This document shows positions 11,255 through 23,060 of a stretch of 64,000 nucleotides of DNA, piece after piece. The notes under the pieces are model-generated. The model worked only from the letters and a program-made list of their open reading frames with translations, had not been told where the DNA came from and ran no database searches. How positions within the stretch are numbered: position 1 is the stretch's first letter; the number at the start of each line of letters is the position of its first letter. Source of the stretch: Ceriagrion tenellum (lineage: Eukaryota > Arthropoda > Insecta > Odonata > Coenagrionidae); NCBI GenBank assembly GCA_963169105.1, contig OY720632.1, forward strand, positions 8,308,001 to 8,372,000, read 5' to 3'. The translations under genes and the position numbers were made by a program.

Positions 11255-12360
11255 TTTGTTGAAAAAGGCCATATAGGGCTAACACAGGCCTCAAGGGAAT
11301 GGAACGTGCAGCTAGACAATTTTTTAATTTCTCTGGGCTATTTAAAGTCAAAATTTGATCCTTGTGTGTATGTGAAGCGAAAGGTTAATGTTATGCTTAC
11401 TGTAGTTGCTGCCCATGTTGATGATATTTTCATAATGTCTAATGATGATGATGACAAGTGTGTGTTGAAAAATAACCTAAAAAAGAACTTTGATTGCAGT
11501 GACCTTGGTGAACTTCACTATTTTTTGGGCGCAACCATGATTCACAAGAGGAAAAAAGGTGAAATCTATCTTTCTCAGAAGATATATTTGGAAAAGGTTC
11601 TCTCTAGGTTCAACATGTTGGAGTGCAACATAGTGAAAATTCCATTTGAGACTGGACAGTATCTGGCAACAAATGATGGTGAGATTCCAACTGTGCCCTA
11701 CCAGAGCCTAATTGGGTCCCTTATGTATTTGAGTTTGTGGTCAAGACCTGGCATCACTCAAACTGTGAATTATTTGATCCAGTTCAACAACTACTATGGT
11801 GATGTGCATTGGGCTTGTGCTAAGAGAGTTTTGAGGTATCTCAAAGGGACTGCAGACTTCTGCCTTAAATACCAAAAGAGTGAAAATGGACTGTGTGGGT
11901 ATTCGGATGCAAACTGGAGTAGTCACTCTGTGGACAGAAAATCATATTCTGGGTATCTGTTTACCTTTGGGGTGGGGTGATATCATGGCAGTCTAAGAAG
12001 CAAAGTGTGGTGGCATTGTCTTCAACAGAAGCTGAATGTATTTCTCCAGCAAAAGCAGGGAATGAAGTCATGAATTTAAAGAACTTTTTGAGGGAACTCA
12101 CTGGTGACGTTTATTGTGCAAAATTGTACTGCGACAATAAGGGAGCTATTTTCATGTCAAATAATGCTGCTTGCCAGAAAAGAACCAAACATATAAACAT
12201 TATTTATCATCATGTAAGAGACCTTGCCCAATCTGGTAAGATTTTTGTTCGGCATTTACCATCAGAGAGCATGCTAGCTGATATATTCACCAAGCCATTA
12301 CCTTGTCCCAGGTTTGTAAAACTGGTAGACATGCTTGGTATTGTAAAATTGCGGGATTAA
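11255..12360 (+). pseudogene. Copia A reverse transcriptase end and RNase H
   Basis: The frame continues with GLTQASREWN, the catalytic box HVDDIFIM, DLGELHYFLG and GSLMYLSLWSRPGI. An in-frame TAG for the Tyr of AIYGL and a frameshift at about 11980 break it. The frame from 11977 carries RNase H motifs SSTEAEC and YCDNKGAI and ends with KHINIIYHHVRD and MLADIFTKPL, a standard copia finish. The stop at 12358-12360 precedes the polypurine run. Confidence 0.9.
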
Positions 12361-12844
12361 AGGGAGTGCGTTGTTTTATTTCTGTTTTTCATGTTTATTA
12401 ATCCCATCCTATAAGTGCATTTCATTTTACCTTTGTTCCATCCTGTAACGGTTCTCTCTCACGTTAAAATAATAAATGAAACTCTTCCATTTTGTAACTT
12501 CAAAGTGTGCATGTTGTTTTTCTTCTCGTTCCTATTACATCCAAAGAATCCCTGCAAATTTATATATTTAAATTCTGACATCATCTCATCACAAAAAATT
12601 GTTTTTAAACTGCATTTAGCAAATCCAACCTCATCAAAAGGACACATTACATTCCAAGGTGCTAACTACATCCATGATGAGACATGCAGCTTGGGCTATT
12701 GTCAGTTGGACAATGTAAATACAAAATTATGTCATGGTATCTCTGGTGAGGAATTTTTACTAAAAATAAATTCTTACAAGGAATATACAAACTTACAATG
12801 GTGTCCTAAATGGTTAAATGAAACAAAATGTTATAGGCACTTAC
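12361..12844. other. Copia A 3' flank and intron; possible 3' LTR start
   Basis: AT-rich sequence after the copia stop. The first about 130 bases, beginning TGCGTTGTTT after a purine run, could be 3' LTR, but there is no second copy to compare. The 147-codon plus ORF at 12415-12858 overlaps a dynein exon antisense and resembles nothing. Confidence 0.35.
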
Positions 12845-12979
12845 TCTCAAGGCAGTAGTTTTTCCACTCATAGTATCACCCACAATCATAATCCCATGTC
12901 TCTGGTTCATAACTTGCTTGATTTGACATATATTTTTGATAAATGAATGAACTGGAAGCAACTTCATTTCTTCACAAAT
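12845..12979 (-). CDS. Dynein heavy chain exon (AAA2 P-loop)
   Basis: Forty-five whole codons, phase 0 at both ends. ICEEMKLLPVHSFIKNICQI leads to RHGIMIVGDTMSGKTTALR. Dynein AAA2 has LQP..FI.KIIQ.YE...VRHG.MLVGEPFGGKT here; the nucleotide-binding GxxxxGKT is kept, but the usual PFGG is MSG. The acceptor is GTTCTAG and the donor GTAAGT. It was found by reading the minus strand for a P-loop, having no long ORF of its own. Confidence 0.93.
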
Positions 12980-13204
12980 CTAGAACAGAAAATAATTGGA
13001 AGACATTGAATCTTGAGAAAAATTGTTTCAATATAAGATAATTTAAAGATAGACACTTGACAACCAAGCAGATATTATTTTAAGAAAGAAGACTTAACTT
13101 TTATTATTTTAAAAATTACTGATGTCAACAGATCCTCTACCTTTACCTCAATCAATAATTGTTTTTTCTATTTAATCTAAGAGTTTTATGATACACATCT
13201 CACA

Positions 13205-13635
13205 CCAGAGGGTGTATGGCAGAGACCTGCAACCCATGCCTGACTATTAAGGGAAGCCCAACCCGATTATGGATGAGCCCAATAGGTAGATTGTTAGTTG
13301 GGGGAGCCTTCGTCAGGAGCTCGGGCACCTAGACCTTTAGTGGTCCTTTGTGCCTACCCCATTTTAACCTGCCTGCCACATGCGGACAGGGGACAAGAGC
13401 GCCACGGTGAAGGTATGAATGGTCACCCATCCAACCCTCGTCCGGGCCCAACATTGCTTAACTTCAGTGATCTTACGGGAACTGGTGTTTCAATGAGGCT
13501 AGGCCCTTGCCCGAGCCCAATAGGACTGGGGCCCGATTTTACCTGATGGGGTGAAAGCCCAGCAAGTAGGCTTGATACTGTCAAGCACCAGCCTGACTTC
13601 CCCATATCCCAGCCAGCCCATGTTCACAAGACACC
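13205..13635. repeat. GC-rich repeat, family 1
   Basis: A GC-rich block in AT-rich surroundings, starting GAGACCTGCAACCC and rich in GCCCGA, GCCCAA and CCCGATT runs. A second block at 15285-15515 starts AGTCCTGCAACCC and shares such runs, and a third occurs at 27600-27895. The shared start suggests a hAT-type MITE family, but clear ends were not seen. The ORFs inside show no family resemblance. Confidence 0.5.
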
Positions 13636-14962
13636 CTACCCAGGCATGTGCACCTGAGAAAAATTCAGGCATTTTCATTTTACTCCACGAAATTTTCCCA
13701 TCGCTCCCGCCTATAGCAAACTAATCGCTAGTCATAATTGCTCTTGGATATGGATACAGAGGATTATGACTCATGTGTATTTAAGATATTAACATAGTAA
13801 CAGCCTAAAAAACGGGGTTGCTTATTGTATTCCCACAGAGTAAGCTCTAAAAAAAAAGAGCAATGGGATTTGCATATATTTTAATGGCAAAATCCTTATG
13901 TACCCTAACAATATATGACATTCCATTTAAATGCTACTTTAAGGAAAACTCCTAATCTGAGTTATTGACTGTAATGAGAATGGAGTTGAATGAAGGACAA
14001 AAAATATTGATAGGCCATTACTTTTATTTAAATTCTTTTGAGATATTTTTTACATTGGTGACAATAACATCTCATGGTTGAATTGTTAGCTAAGGTAAAT
14101 GTATTCTATCCTTCATGATTCTTAATTTTGTCACAGTAATAAACCAGGCATATTTTTATGTCAGTAGTTTTTTGTGCTGTGGCATATTTATCCCTTTCAA
14201 ATGAGGTTTCATTCATGCCTACCCTCTTAGTTAAATCAAACGTTCATGCTTTTTATTAATGACATAGATACTGATTTTGTGATTATTCAACAGAAAATCT
14301 CTCTTATTCTATGTTCTTTTTCTGTTTTTTAAAGACTAAGTGATCCTTTGCTCTTGGCCTACATCATGGTACACCCATTTTTTTTAATCCTCAGAAGCGA
14401 TACTTTTGTAGTCTTCTCTTTCTTCGCCCACATGATTCACTGATTTGTACATGTTTCCTACGCATTCTTCATCCTTTGTGAGCCACGTAATTTGCCTGAA
14501 TATATATTTCATCTCCATATCCATCTCTCGGAATATGTATGCCAAATATTGTTCAAAACCGTCCAGAGATTTAGAACTTTACAGCGTTCATGTAATGTGA
14601 ATTCATTCATATAGATATCATGTACTGCAAATCTGCCAGAGTTTTCCCGCTGTAAAATAATTCATTAAGTAAATTTCAAAAGAATTTCAATAGAAGTAAT
14701 GGGCTATCAATATTTTGCCCCCCCATTCAACTCCATTTTCATTACAACCCATTAGTCAGATCACAAGGACAGCCTTCAGTAACTTTAATAAAATATAAGA
14801 ACTAAATAATTCTCATTTTTACAATTTATTCCTTTTTTAAGCATGCTATCGTAAAAAATAAACTCTCACATCCTTAGAGTTATGAGTAGTATTGTATTAA
14901 GTTTCAATTAGTTCCGCTATACAAGCGCAATAGTTTGCTTAAGATTTTATTTTGATTTTTTT
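13636..14962. other. Intron sequence, nothing recognised
   Basis: AT-rich, with no exon, element end or structured repeat that I could support. Confidence 0.5.
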
Positions 14963-15021
14963 GAGTTAGTTTTTGAGGGTTTGGTCATAAATCATTGTAG
15001 CCAAACCCTCAAAACTAACTC
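14963..15021. repeat. Short hairpin (21-22 bp arms)
   Basis: GAGTTAGTTTTTGAGGGTTTGG at 14963 is followed by CCAAACCCTCAAAACTAACT at 15001, an almost perfect inverted repeat around a 16-base loop. It may be the end or whole of a small fold-back element. Confidence 0.85.
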
Positions 15022-15028
15022 TAAAAAT

Positions 15029-15190
15029 ATGGATATCACAGTGGTCGACAACGTGTATGATGATTTAAGGTTTAATTGCCAGAAAAGTTTTAAAAACGAT
15101 TTTGTGAAGGTAATAATAAAAAAAGTTCCCGAATCCTCCATTACTCCATACTACCTTGGACAGGCTATCAAATTATATCCTGGTAAGTAG
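15029..15190 (+). CDS. Small unrecognised ORF, possibly an exon
   Basis: The ATG at 15029 opens 53 codons (MDITVVDNVYDDLRFNC ... YYLGQAIKLYPG) followed directly by GTAAGTAG, a good donor site. The composition looks coding, but I recognise no family. It starts right beside the hairpin at 14963-15021 and lies antisense to the dynein gene. It could be a retrotransposon N-terminus, a captured exon or chance. Confidence 0.2.
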   Translation: MDITVVDNVYDDLRFNCQKSFKNDFVKVIIKKVPESSITPYYLGQAIKLYPGK

Positions 15191-15284
15191 CTATATGCTG
15201 AGGGGGAGAGGAAGGAGGAGTTGTTAGTTTTGGGGGGGAATATGCCATCAGCATTGGGGGAGATGGGCACCTCTGTCTGTACCA

Positions 15285-15515
15285 TACACTAGAGTCCTGC
15301 AACCCAGGCCGACACTGATTTCCGACCGAGCCCAACTCTGCCCGATGAGTAATAGATGAACAACAATGAGCAATAGTGAGTGAGTGACTGGGCCCAACCC
15401 TACGGACGGCATGACCAAGACCAACTTGGCTCGGCAGCACTAGTAGGGAAGGGCTTCGGCCCGATTCTACTCCCATGCCAGTCAATGGGCCTGGGAGAGC
15501 AGGGAGTGTCCGACT
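15285..15515. repeat. GC-rich repeat, family 1, second copy
   Basis: It shares the CCTGCAACCC start and GGCCCGATT runs with 13205-13635, with many differences. Non-coding as far as can be seen. Confidence 0.45.
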
Positions 15516-16395
15516 GTCATGATCTGGGTTTATGTTAGGGAATTGCCAACGACAATTCCTCCTCATACTAGCATAGTTACAGCTTTAGCAATGGAGTTCC
15601 ATATAGGATTCCCATACAGTAAGCTTTGACTTTTGAACACTGAAATTGCCAATATTGGCACTCTGGTGCTTCTCACTGCCGAAAGTGCCATTTTTGGTTC
15701 ATTCATTTTGAATGCCTCTGCTTGTTCCTCTTACCCCATGCAATATGAAGGATGATGAATCTTCAGGGACGTAATAGCAAGAATAGGAATTCTGGAAACG
15801 CAGAGGGTCGGGAATAAAATCTGCCTGCCACCGTATCCCTACCACGCTCTAGCCGAATCCCTAACCCTATTCGGAGGAGGGAGGTGCTATAAAATTTGCA
15901 TGTGCCAAGGGAGACGCTTTCTTATACTATCATGTCTTTCTTGGCACCCAGTCCTTGGTGTATGATTTTTCATTGGTTGTCACTTGCTTTTGAACCTTTG
16001 GTCAGTGAATTCTGACAGTGTGTTTCCAGCTCCTTTTTTCTTCCCTCTGATACTTGGCAACACTTTGCTAGGTAAGTACTTCCATATCTTTGTTTTTCAC
16101 TGTTATTTTTTTGTTCCTGTCTTTTCCTTTCTATGTTATTAAGCTCCATTTATTTTCTCATTTGAACTAAATCATTTGTTAATTACCTCACTACTATTTC
16201 ATTGTATTGTATTGTTGCTCTAAGGGACCTGTCCCAGAGTATAATAAAGTTTATTCTATTCTATCTTCCTTATCTTCTTGACCACTTACATTGCAACAAA
16301 TTTTTACTGTATTCCCTTGTGTACTCATTTTTAGGAATCTTAGCGCAAAATGACTGACGTCAATATCGAGAATTAACTTTTTCGTCCACTCAGAC
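15516..16395. other. Intron sequence with a possible LINE 3' tail
   Basis: At 16238-16266 an AATAAAG is followed by repeated TTCTA units, as in some LINE 3' ends, but no coding remnant precedes it. Nothing else recognised. Confidence 0.35.
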
Positions 16396-17786
16396 TTGGA
16401 GGCTTACAAGCCTGAAAGTGCATCTGAGGAAGGAAGTCGGAGTCAGAGGACAAAGATCCTCAGAGATGTAGCTCTTCATCCGGAGCTGAATGTAAATCTC
16501 CAGATAGAAAATCTGGGACTATTTGTCACTTCAAACTGTTTTCCGGCAGGACTCTGGTCTTCAATCTTAGCGAGAATCCCGGAATACATTCAATTTTTCA
16601 CCTGTGAGAGCTTTTCTGATCTACTTTGTGAAAGTTATTCATCTCTTGATGGATGAAACTAATACATACTACCACCAGTATGTAGACAGAAAGGATGAGG
16701 GACCAACTCCCCAGCCTGATGTGACAGAGAGTGGAATGTTCCTTTTAATAGCCAAAGTGTTGCAACTGGGACGTGATGTAAGGGATTCTCATAGAGACTA
16801 TTGGTCACTTTCGGATCAGTTTCATACCCCATTCTACAGTAACATGATGAAGCAAGACAGATTCATTCACATCCTCTGCTTCCTTCATTTCACAGACAAC
16901 AGTAATGAACCTAATAGAAACGATGAAAACTACAACAGATTATACAAAATAAGGACTCTATTTGACATACTCAATGAAAATTATGCTAAGTTTTACTTTC
17001 CTACAGAGCACTTGGCAGTGGATGAAGATATTCTTTCATTAAAAGGAAGTGTAGTGTTTTGGCATTACATGAATAAAAAACACATGCTTTGTAATAAAAA
17101 TTTACAAGTTGCATGATGAGATTGAATCATGTACGATATGAAAGTATACGTAGGAAAAGATCAACTCAGTGTGGCTATGTGAATGACAACAACACATGCC
17201 ACTGTTTGAGAGCTGACAAGGAGAGTTGAAGGAGTTGGACATACATGGTTTATGGACAATTTTTTCTCTTCACCATCTCTCCTCGACGACCTACAGAGGA
17301 GGGATATTTACTCATGCGGCACTGTCCGGCCAAATCGGAAGGGTATGCCACCAGGCTTTGACTTCAAGATACTAAAAATGAAGGTCGGTGACTTGTGCGT
17401 TTCAGGGAGAAATCACTTGACTGCATTAGCTTGGAAAGACAAATATGCATAGTCCACCAATGGAAGGGAACTTCTGTACTGAACTTGGAAAAGCAAGCAA
17501 GCCAGCCATTGTCGAAGACTACAATCGACACATGGGATATGTGAATAAGGGATACCGTATGGCCATGAGCTATGATATTACCCGTCAAATGTGGAAGTGG
17601 ACGAAGAAGCTCTTCTTTCATCTCCTGAATATGACATTAATGAACAGCTGTATGACCTTGGCCTCATCTGGAGGACAGATGACTCAGAGGCAGTATTGCC
17701 TCGCTCTCATGAAGCAACGGATAGAGAATGTCAACACTTCCCTGGATGACTACACAGAGGGGAAGACCAAGCATGAGGGGAACTGA
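16396..17786 (+). pseudogene. piggyBac transposase remnant A (PGBD4-like)
   Basis: Pieces in several frames line up with a piggyBac DDE transposase: DETNTYYHQYVDRKDEGP, GRDVRDSHRDYWS and RFIHILCFLHFTDN (16630-16900), then LAVDEDILSLKG with the first Asp (about 17010), MDNFFSSPSLLDDL with the second Asp (17252), and KPAIVEDYNRHMGYVNKG with the third (from 17490). Frameshifts near 16620, 17115, 17250 and 17450 make it inactive. No TTAA-bordered ends were identified and the C-terminal Cys-rich domain is missing. Confidence 0.87.
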
Positions 17787-17829
17787 GCTGCAACTAAATG
17801 ACACCTGGAGTGCAGACTCATTGCATTCT

Positions 17830-18046
17830 GGATGAAATCATTCCGGTTTAGTTGCTTCTGTGACCAATATAGCCGCATTTTGGGTAAATGGCTTATACCC
17901 ATCATAATCAGGATGGCAATGAAATAGTGTATTTCGAACTTTGAACTGTCTTTCCACTTCTGCATCCTGGATTGCTGGTTAACGACTTCCGATACCATAA
18001 CCTGCCTTGCATATTTATTAGGCTCTTCAACTATTAGATTTAGCAC
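17830..18046 (-). pseudogene. piggyBac transposase fragment B, opposite strand
   Basis: LIVEEPNKYARQVM, RMQKWKDSSKFEI, LIMMGISHLPKMRLYWS and FIQNAMS form the N-terminal conserved part of a piggyBac transposase, from a different lineage than copy A, which it abuts on the other strand. Upstream and downstream parts are missing. Confidence 0.8.
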
Positions 18047-18289
18047 TTCATTGTTCAGGAAATGTAAACACTAACCAGATCTGAAAGGTCCAATGGCACA
18101 CCTAAACCAGCACCACCATAAAAGGTAAATTTTCCATCAAAGGTAAAAAATAAACAAAGTAAATATTATGTAACTGTACAAGGCCTCCCAGCAATAAAAC
18201 TGGAAGCATTGTCCTTGCTTATGCTGAAAATATTCCAAGAGCTGGGATTCTCATGCTCTGAGAAAGGAAAATATAGATTCAAACGTATT

Positions 18290-18605
18290 GGCTAGACTAG
18301 ACCGCCGCCACCCCTCTCATGAGCGACCTTTGGGTAGTAGGCCCTCACCTTTGCAATGGGTGGGACACGTGCAGAGAGGCTGGTCGCCAACCTCTAGATA
18401 TGGAAATCCCAAGAAATCCAACTCGTGAAGGCGTGAGAGAGGGTAAGCCATTGTTTGGCTAGCGGTCCCAGTGGCTGGGCCATCCGGTGCTTATTTCACA
18501 AGGGTGGAGGATTTCCCGGTGGGTGCGTAGGAAAATCGTTTTTACGACCGCCCTCAGGTATCCAGACCCTTTTCCATTTGTTGAAAAGGCCCAGCTGCCC
18601 TCCCG
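18290..18605. repeat. GC-rich block of unknown nature
   Basis: A block markedly richer in G and C than its surroundings (for example GACCGCCGCCACCCC at 18299, CGACCGCCCTCAGG at 18545). No ORF or ends recognised. It may be an old repeat insertion. Confidence 0.3.
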
Positions 18606-19492
18606 CTGCATTTTGTTGCTGATGCCGTGAAACAAAAGCAGGAATTTTCATCAGAGGAGGGATTTAGTGAAGGCTACAGAAGAAAAATGTTACCAGTGCT
18701 GGCACTAGCACTGGCTTTACTGGAGTGCGCAAAAAACAGCCAAGCAGATTCAAGTTTGTGGAATACCTTTAAAAGCTCTCACAGACACAAAAACATATTG
18801 CTTCAAAAAAATAATTAATTAACTTCATATTATCATAATCCATCCTATCACTAGGAAATATTTGCATTTGCTATTGAGAAAAATGGCAGATTTAAAAAAA
18901 ATGTGTTTGGCCATAAAAAAATTTGACTGGAGGGTCATAAGTTATTCATGCCTTAAATTTCTACAGAGCCTTTAAATCTAAAGAGAGAGGTTGCAAATGC
19001 TGGTAATGCAGTAAATGGAATAGTTTTTTAATATGCTGATGGAGTCTGTGTCTGCCTGTTATGGCTTGGCAGACAATGTCAAAGTTACTGCATTGGTAAG
19101 TTCCTGACAGACATTGATGGAAACACATGACAAAAATACAATTTAGGCACACGGCATTTCAATATTATTTTTACAAACAATTTTCTTGCTCTCAAAGCAA
19201 TAGCGTCCAGGATCTACAGTTTAGAAACTGTTATTGAGTAAAACTCCATCGGCCACATTGCATTTAGGATAGTGTTTTGAACAGGACCAAGAGTTTTAAT
19301 CAGAAAAACAAAACTTTGTACCTAATTCTGAACTTTTCAAAATTCAACTCCATTCTTCTATTAGTAGGAATCTAACCTATTGTACAGTTCATCTCTTAAG
19401 ACCCAGAATAAATCATAGCAACTGATTTCACTAAGACAAAGAAAACTTGAAAAGCTTTACGAACATAAGGGCACTCAAGAGATCTCCCATAC
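18606..19492. other. Intron sequence, nothing recognised
   Basis: AT-rich intron left of the 19493-19722 dynein exon. Small ORFs are unconvincing. Confidence 0.5.
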
Positions 19493-19722
19493 CTCTTCCA
19501 GCATACTCTCAAACGGTCCAGGTCCATCATCATTAGATGGGGTTTCAATTCCTGGGAACAGCTTTGCTATTGCTCCTTCACAAAGCTGTGTATCCTGAGG
19601 AGTAAGTTTGGAATAGTTTACATCCTTCATAGACTTCACTATGAGCATTCTCTCATCTTCCAGTGGGAATTGGAATTTCAAATTTCCAGCAGTTTTGACG
19701 GTCTCCTCAATTGAACGAATGC
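19493..19722 (-). CDS. Dynein heavy chain exon (AAA1-AAA2 linker, LFPGI)
   Basis: Two bases plus 76 codons: IRSIEETVKTAGNLKF, ERMLIVKSMKDVN and AIAKLFPGIETP. These match R...SVL.AAGNLK, E...LLRSI.DVN and II.DLFPGV..P of dyneins. The acceptor is GTGACAG and the donor GTATGG, ending in phase 0 after MLEE. The preceding intron (19723-30803) is about 11 kb. Confidence 0.95.
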
Positions 19723-20740
19723 CTGTCACAAGCATATGAATGAGTAATCAATGATAGCAATAAGCCATTATTCAATGCATAAGTTTTACAGACAGCTAAA
19801 TAAATTTTAAATTCTATCAGAAGTAATTATGATAAAATGCTAGAATAACTTAGGTGAAAATAAATTTTAAAATAGTGTGAGAAAAGTGAATGAAAGTATA
19901 TGCTAGAAGTGTGACTCAAGAGTCACATTAAGTTCCCAAAGTATGTAGAAATTGAGCAAGAAGTGCAAAAGAACATAACAAGAGAACACCATCAGAACAC
20001 AGTAGGTTTGGAATACCAAAACTGTGAAATAAGTATGAAAAATTTTGAAAAATGTTAGCAGTAGGCATACAAATGATGACCGTATAAATGTGAAAAGATT
20101 GTTGCAGAGTTCTGAAAGTGTAAAAGAACTGTACAGAATGGGAAACCTAAAGTGTGATTTAGAACAATTGATATTAAAGAGCGCTGATATGGAAAACTAA
20201 AAGCCCTGAAAATCACTTTCCATCACAAAATATGAGCCATTAAATCAACAATTAATGTCTACAAAGAGTAAGAATTTCACATAAGGTTACAACAAAATTG
20301 GAATATCTTAGGATGGGGCCAAGAAAATCCTCTTCTAAATATTTCTTCAATGCATGATGAAATTTTTAACTGAAGATGGAGAGAGTGAAATGTGTTCAGC
20401 AATTATAGTGAGTATGGGAGAGAGAAAATCAGCCAAGACACTGAGTGCACTAGCACAGTGCAAGAAATGGGTACAAATCATGGATGACGATGCTGAGCAA
20501 AAATGAGTGAAATGAGTGGGTGACAACGTTTAAGTAGCATATGTCATCCAAGAGTGGTTAGGGTAAGCCAGAAGGGAGAATGGGAAACATGCAAAAAATG
20601 GGCACAAGCTGTGCATGAGTAACAACTGAGCAGAGAACAAGCAATTAATAGACAGCATATTTTTTCATTTTTATTTGCTGATTAAATTTTCACCACACAA
20701 ATCGGAAAAATAAACCTTTTTTTCATTATATGAACTACCC

Positions 20741-20893
20741 TATTGAAACTTTACAATTGTAAAAAGCAAATTTACAATTGTAATTTTGAGAAATACCATG
20801 GTAAAAATGGAAATACAATTGTAAAAATGGAGATGCAATTGTAAAAATTTCCAAAATCCAATTGCACAAATTTTAAATTGTAAAGTTTCAATA
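20741..20893. repeat. AT-rich palindromic element with repeated ACAATTGT
   Basis: The ends are inverted copies of TATTGAAACTTTACAATT (20741 and, reversed, 20893). The interior repeats the palindrome ACAATTGT at 20753, 20774 and 20815, with a variant at 20835. It looks like a small MITE of about 153 bp. Flanking 19723-20740 and 20894-21848 hold no recognised feature. Confidence 0.7.
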
Positions 20894-21848
20894 CGGTATG
20901 ATTTGAAAATGAAATTATTCACCATTTGTACTTTATATTTAAACATGAAGTTTTAAGCCTTCTCCATCAGCTACCGCTTTAAGATGATGAAGAGGTTTGT
21001 GGGCCTCAATGACTTTCTAAGAGCTATGCTGGCAGGAGCTTAGCCAGTGACATGAATTTCTTGACACAGCCAAAGACATACCCTCTGAAAGTCCACAACA
21101 TATTAAATATTTACATATAATTGCACAATATTTTTATTGCGCTATAGAAATATAATGCTTCCAAGCATGAATTATCCAACTCATCTTTCGTTTTTATTTA
21201 CAGCTACATGAATACATTTTTCAGCATTAATTATTATCTGAAAAAGTTTAAAAATCAAAAGAAAAAACTAGTCTATTGAAATTGTGTTCATCAATAGTGT
21301 TTTGCTACAAATGAAAATAAGGCCCAGAAGATGCAAGTAGGTAAGTTGAATATTTAAATACAATGGAAAATGTTTCATTGGATGCTTATTTAGATGGAAT
21401 TAGGAACTGATCAAAATTATAATTTTTGTATTGGCACAGTCTTACAACTTTTTGCATATTCTAAGCGCACTGGTTATTTTAAGAATAAGAAAGGGATATT
21501 CCTTTTGCAGTGTGAAGGGCATAGTCTGTATATTATCCTCATCTGCAGCTTTTTATTAACTTCTTCTTCCATCTCTTCCAATACTGTTACCTGGGAGACG
21601 ATTCTGCCCTACACTAGCTTACATCTGTCTCCAGAGTCTAGGATTTTATATTCTCCTTCTCAAGTGGGGACAAACTACCTCTGCAACTATTGAGTCAATG
21701 ATATTCAAAATTTAAGAAGCTTCTATGTCTTTGGCAGATTAGGAAATAACATAGGATTTGGAAATAACAGGATCATTAGAAGAACATAGAAAGGTGAAGC
21801 AGACAACAACACAAGAAGGAAAATGGCATATTTGTTAAGGGAGAAGGA

Positions 21849-22375
21849 GTGACCTTCTCAGATATATTAAAAAGAGTAAAGATGGAGGTGAGTCCTGCTC
21901 CGGTGCTAGCCCAAGTGACTGCCATCCGCAGAACTAGTAAGGACGATCATGCAATACATGTCTTGGGGGACCTCAGAACAGTGGAGTCCCTCTGCCAAGC
22001 AGTGACAGAAAAGATACTGGAAGCGAGAACAAAAATGAGGAGAATTACAGCAGCAGTGTGCATCAGTGACTTGGATGGTGAGGCAACTAAGGATGAGGTA
22101 ATACAAGGAGTGAAAGCAGCCCTGGGCTGGAGAAAATCTGAGGGACTAGAAGTGGCATCTATCGGACTAGCCTTTTTATGAATACAAAAAGAAATAGTAA
22201 AGCTGTTAAAGGGAGAAGCAAGAAATTAAAAAAAGAGAAGAATTATTTTTAGCCCTGTCTCATGAAGGGTAAGAATTATGGAAGAACAGCAACACTGCTG
22301 CTGCTGTCTGGATGTGAGACACCAGGCAGCACAATGCAAAGGTCAAGACCGATTGGGTGTCTGTTTCATTTGTGG
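21849..22375 (+). pseudogene. R1-like Gag with CCHC knuckles
   Basis: The first frame (21849-22181) has VTEKILEARTKMRRI and KDEVIQGVKAALGW, a pattern of R1-group Gag proteins. After a stop at 22181 and a frame change, CCLDVRHQAAQC and CFICGEDGHH form two Cys-His knuckles at about 22300-22390. A stop and low-complexity Lys stretch separate the parts. Confidence 0.75.
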
Positions 22376-22429
22376 GGAAGATGGTCACCATACGATGGGA
22401 GGTGGAAAACTCCAAAGGAGAGAAGATGA

Positions 22430-23060
22430 CTGGGGAGAACATCAACATGTATAAGATACTACAACTCAATGTTCGAAGAGGTAATGAGGCACAGTCATTG
22501 CTATTTGCATCAGCTGTAAGTAAAAAAGGCAGATGTACTAATTGTGAGTGAGCCAAACAAGAATATTATCAGGAATCTGAACTGGAAAATAGACAATGAT
22601 GGGGTTTCAGCAACTCAGTTGCTGTCAAAGGGAAGGGCTATCCTGAATAGCATAGTAGGCTGGACCTGTGTGCGGTTGGAGCTTCAGGATATATGTACCT
22701 TCAGCTGGTACCTCTCACCAAACAGTACCACACAGGAATACTCAGATGCCTTAGATGAACTGGGAAATGCCGTCAGGAGAAAGACAAAGGGAGTACTTAT
22801 GAGAGGTGATTTTGAGGCAAAATCACCTGAATGTGGGGACCACAGACAGGATGTAAGGAGGCACTTGGTAGCCGATTGGGCAGCTGCACTGGGCCTGAGC
22901 TGTTTAAATCAAGGCACCACACCAACTTTTGAGAGGGGAACAATTGGATCCAGAATAGATATTACCTGTTGTACTAAGATTACCACAAGGAGAACAGAAT
23001 CCTGGAAGGTATTAGAAATGGAGATCCTAAGTGACCATCAATGTACTGAGGGGCAGCTTG
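22430..23060 (+). pseudogene. R1-like endonuclease
   Basis: ILQLNVRRGNEAQ (22456) is the usual start of the R1-type endonuclease. After a frame change at about 22545 come SIVGWTCVRLEL, FSWYLSPN, GVLMRGDFEAKSP and WAAALGLSCLNQGTTPTF. GDFEAKS stands where active enzymes have GDFNAKS, and the last part RIDITC plus LSDHQ matches SxIDVT and SDH. Confidence 0.8.

Larger units (their letters stand above)
3048..12360 (+). mobile_element. Ty1/copia retrotransposon A, degenerate and interrupted three times
   Basis: Copia order gag, protease, integrase, reverse transcriptase, RNase H is seen on the plus strand, opposite to the dynein gene. Three insertions break it: a MITE at 4120-4613, a LINE at 6164-10515 and a tRNA-bearing element at 10857-11245. 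Removing each restores a plausible copia reading frame across the join, which supports the boundaries. Stops and frameshifts remain, so it is dead. A purine run AAAGGGAG follows the last codons at about 12359, then TG, where a 3' LTR would start; an AATAAA-like run follows near 12470. No matching 5' LTR was found, so the LTR limits are unknown. Confidence 0.9.

Noticed and set aside
12415..12858. 147-codon plus-strand ORF
   Set aside because: It overlaps the AAA2 exon antisense, has no recognisable domain and begins in the copia 3' flank.
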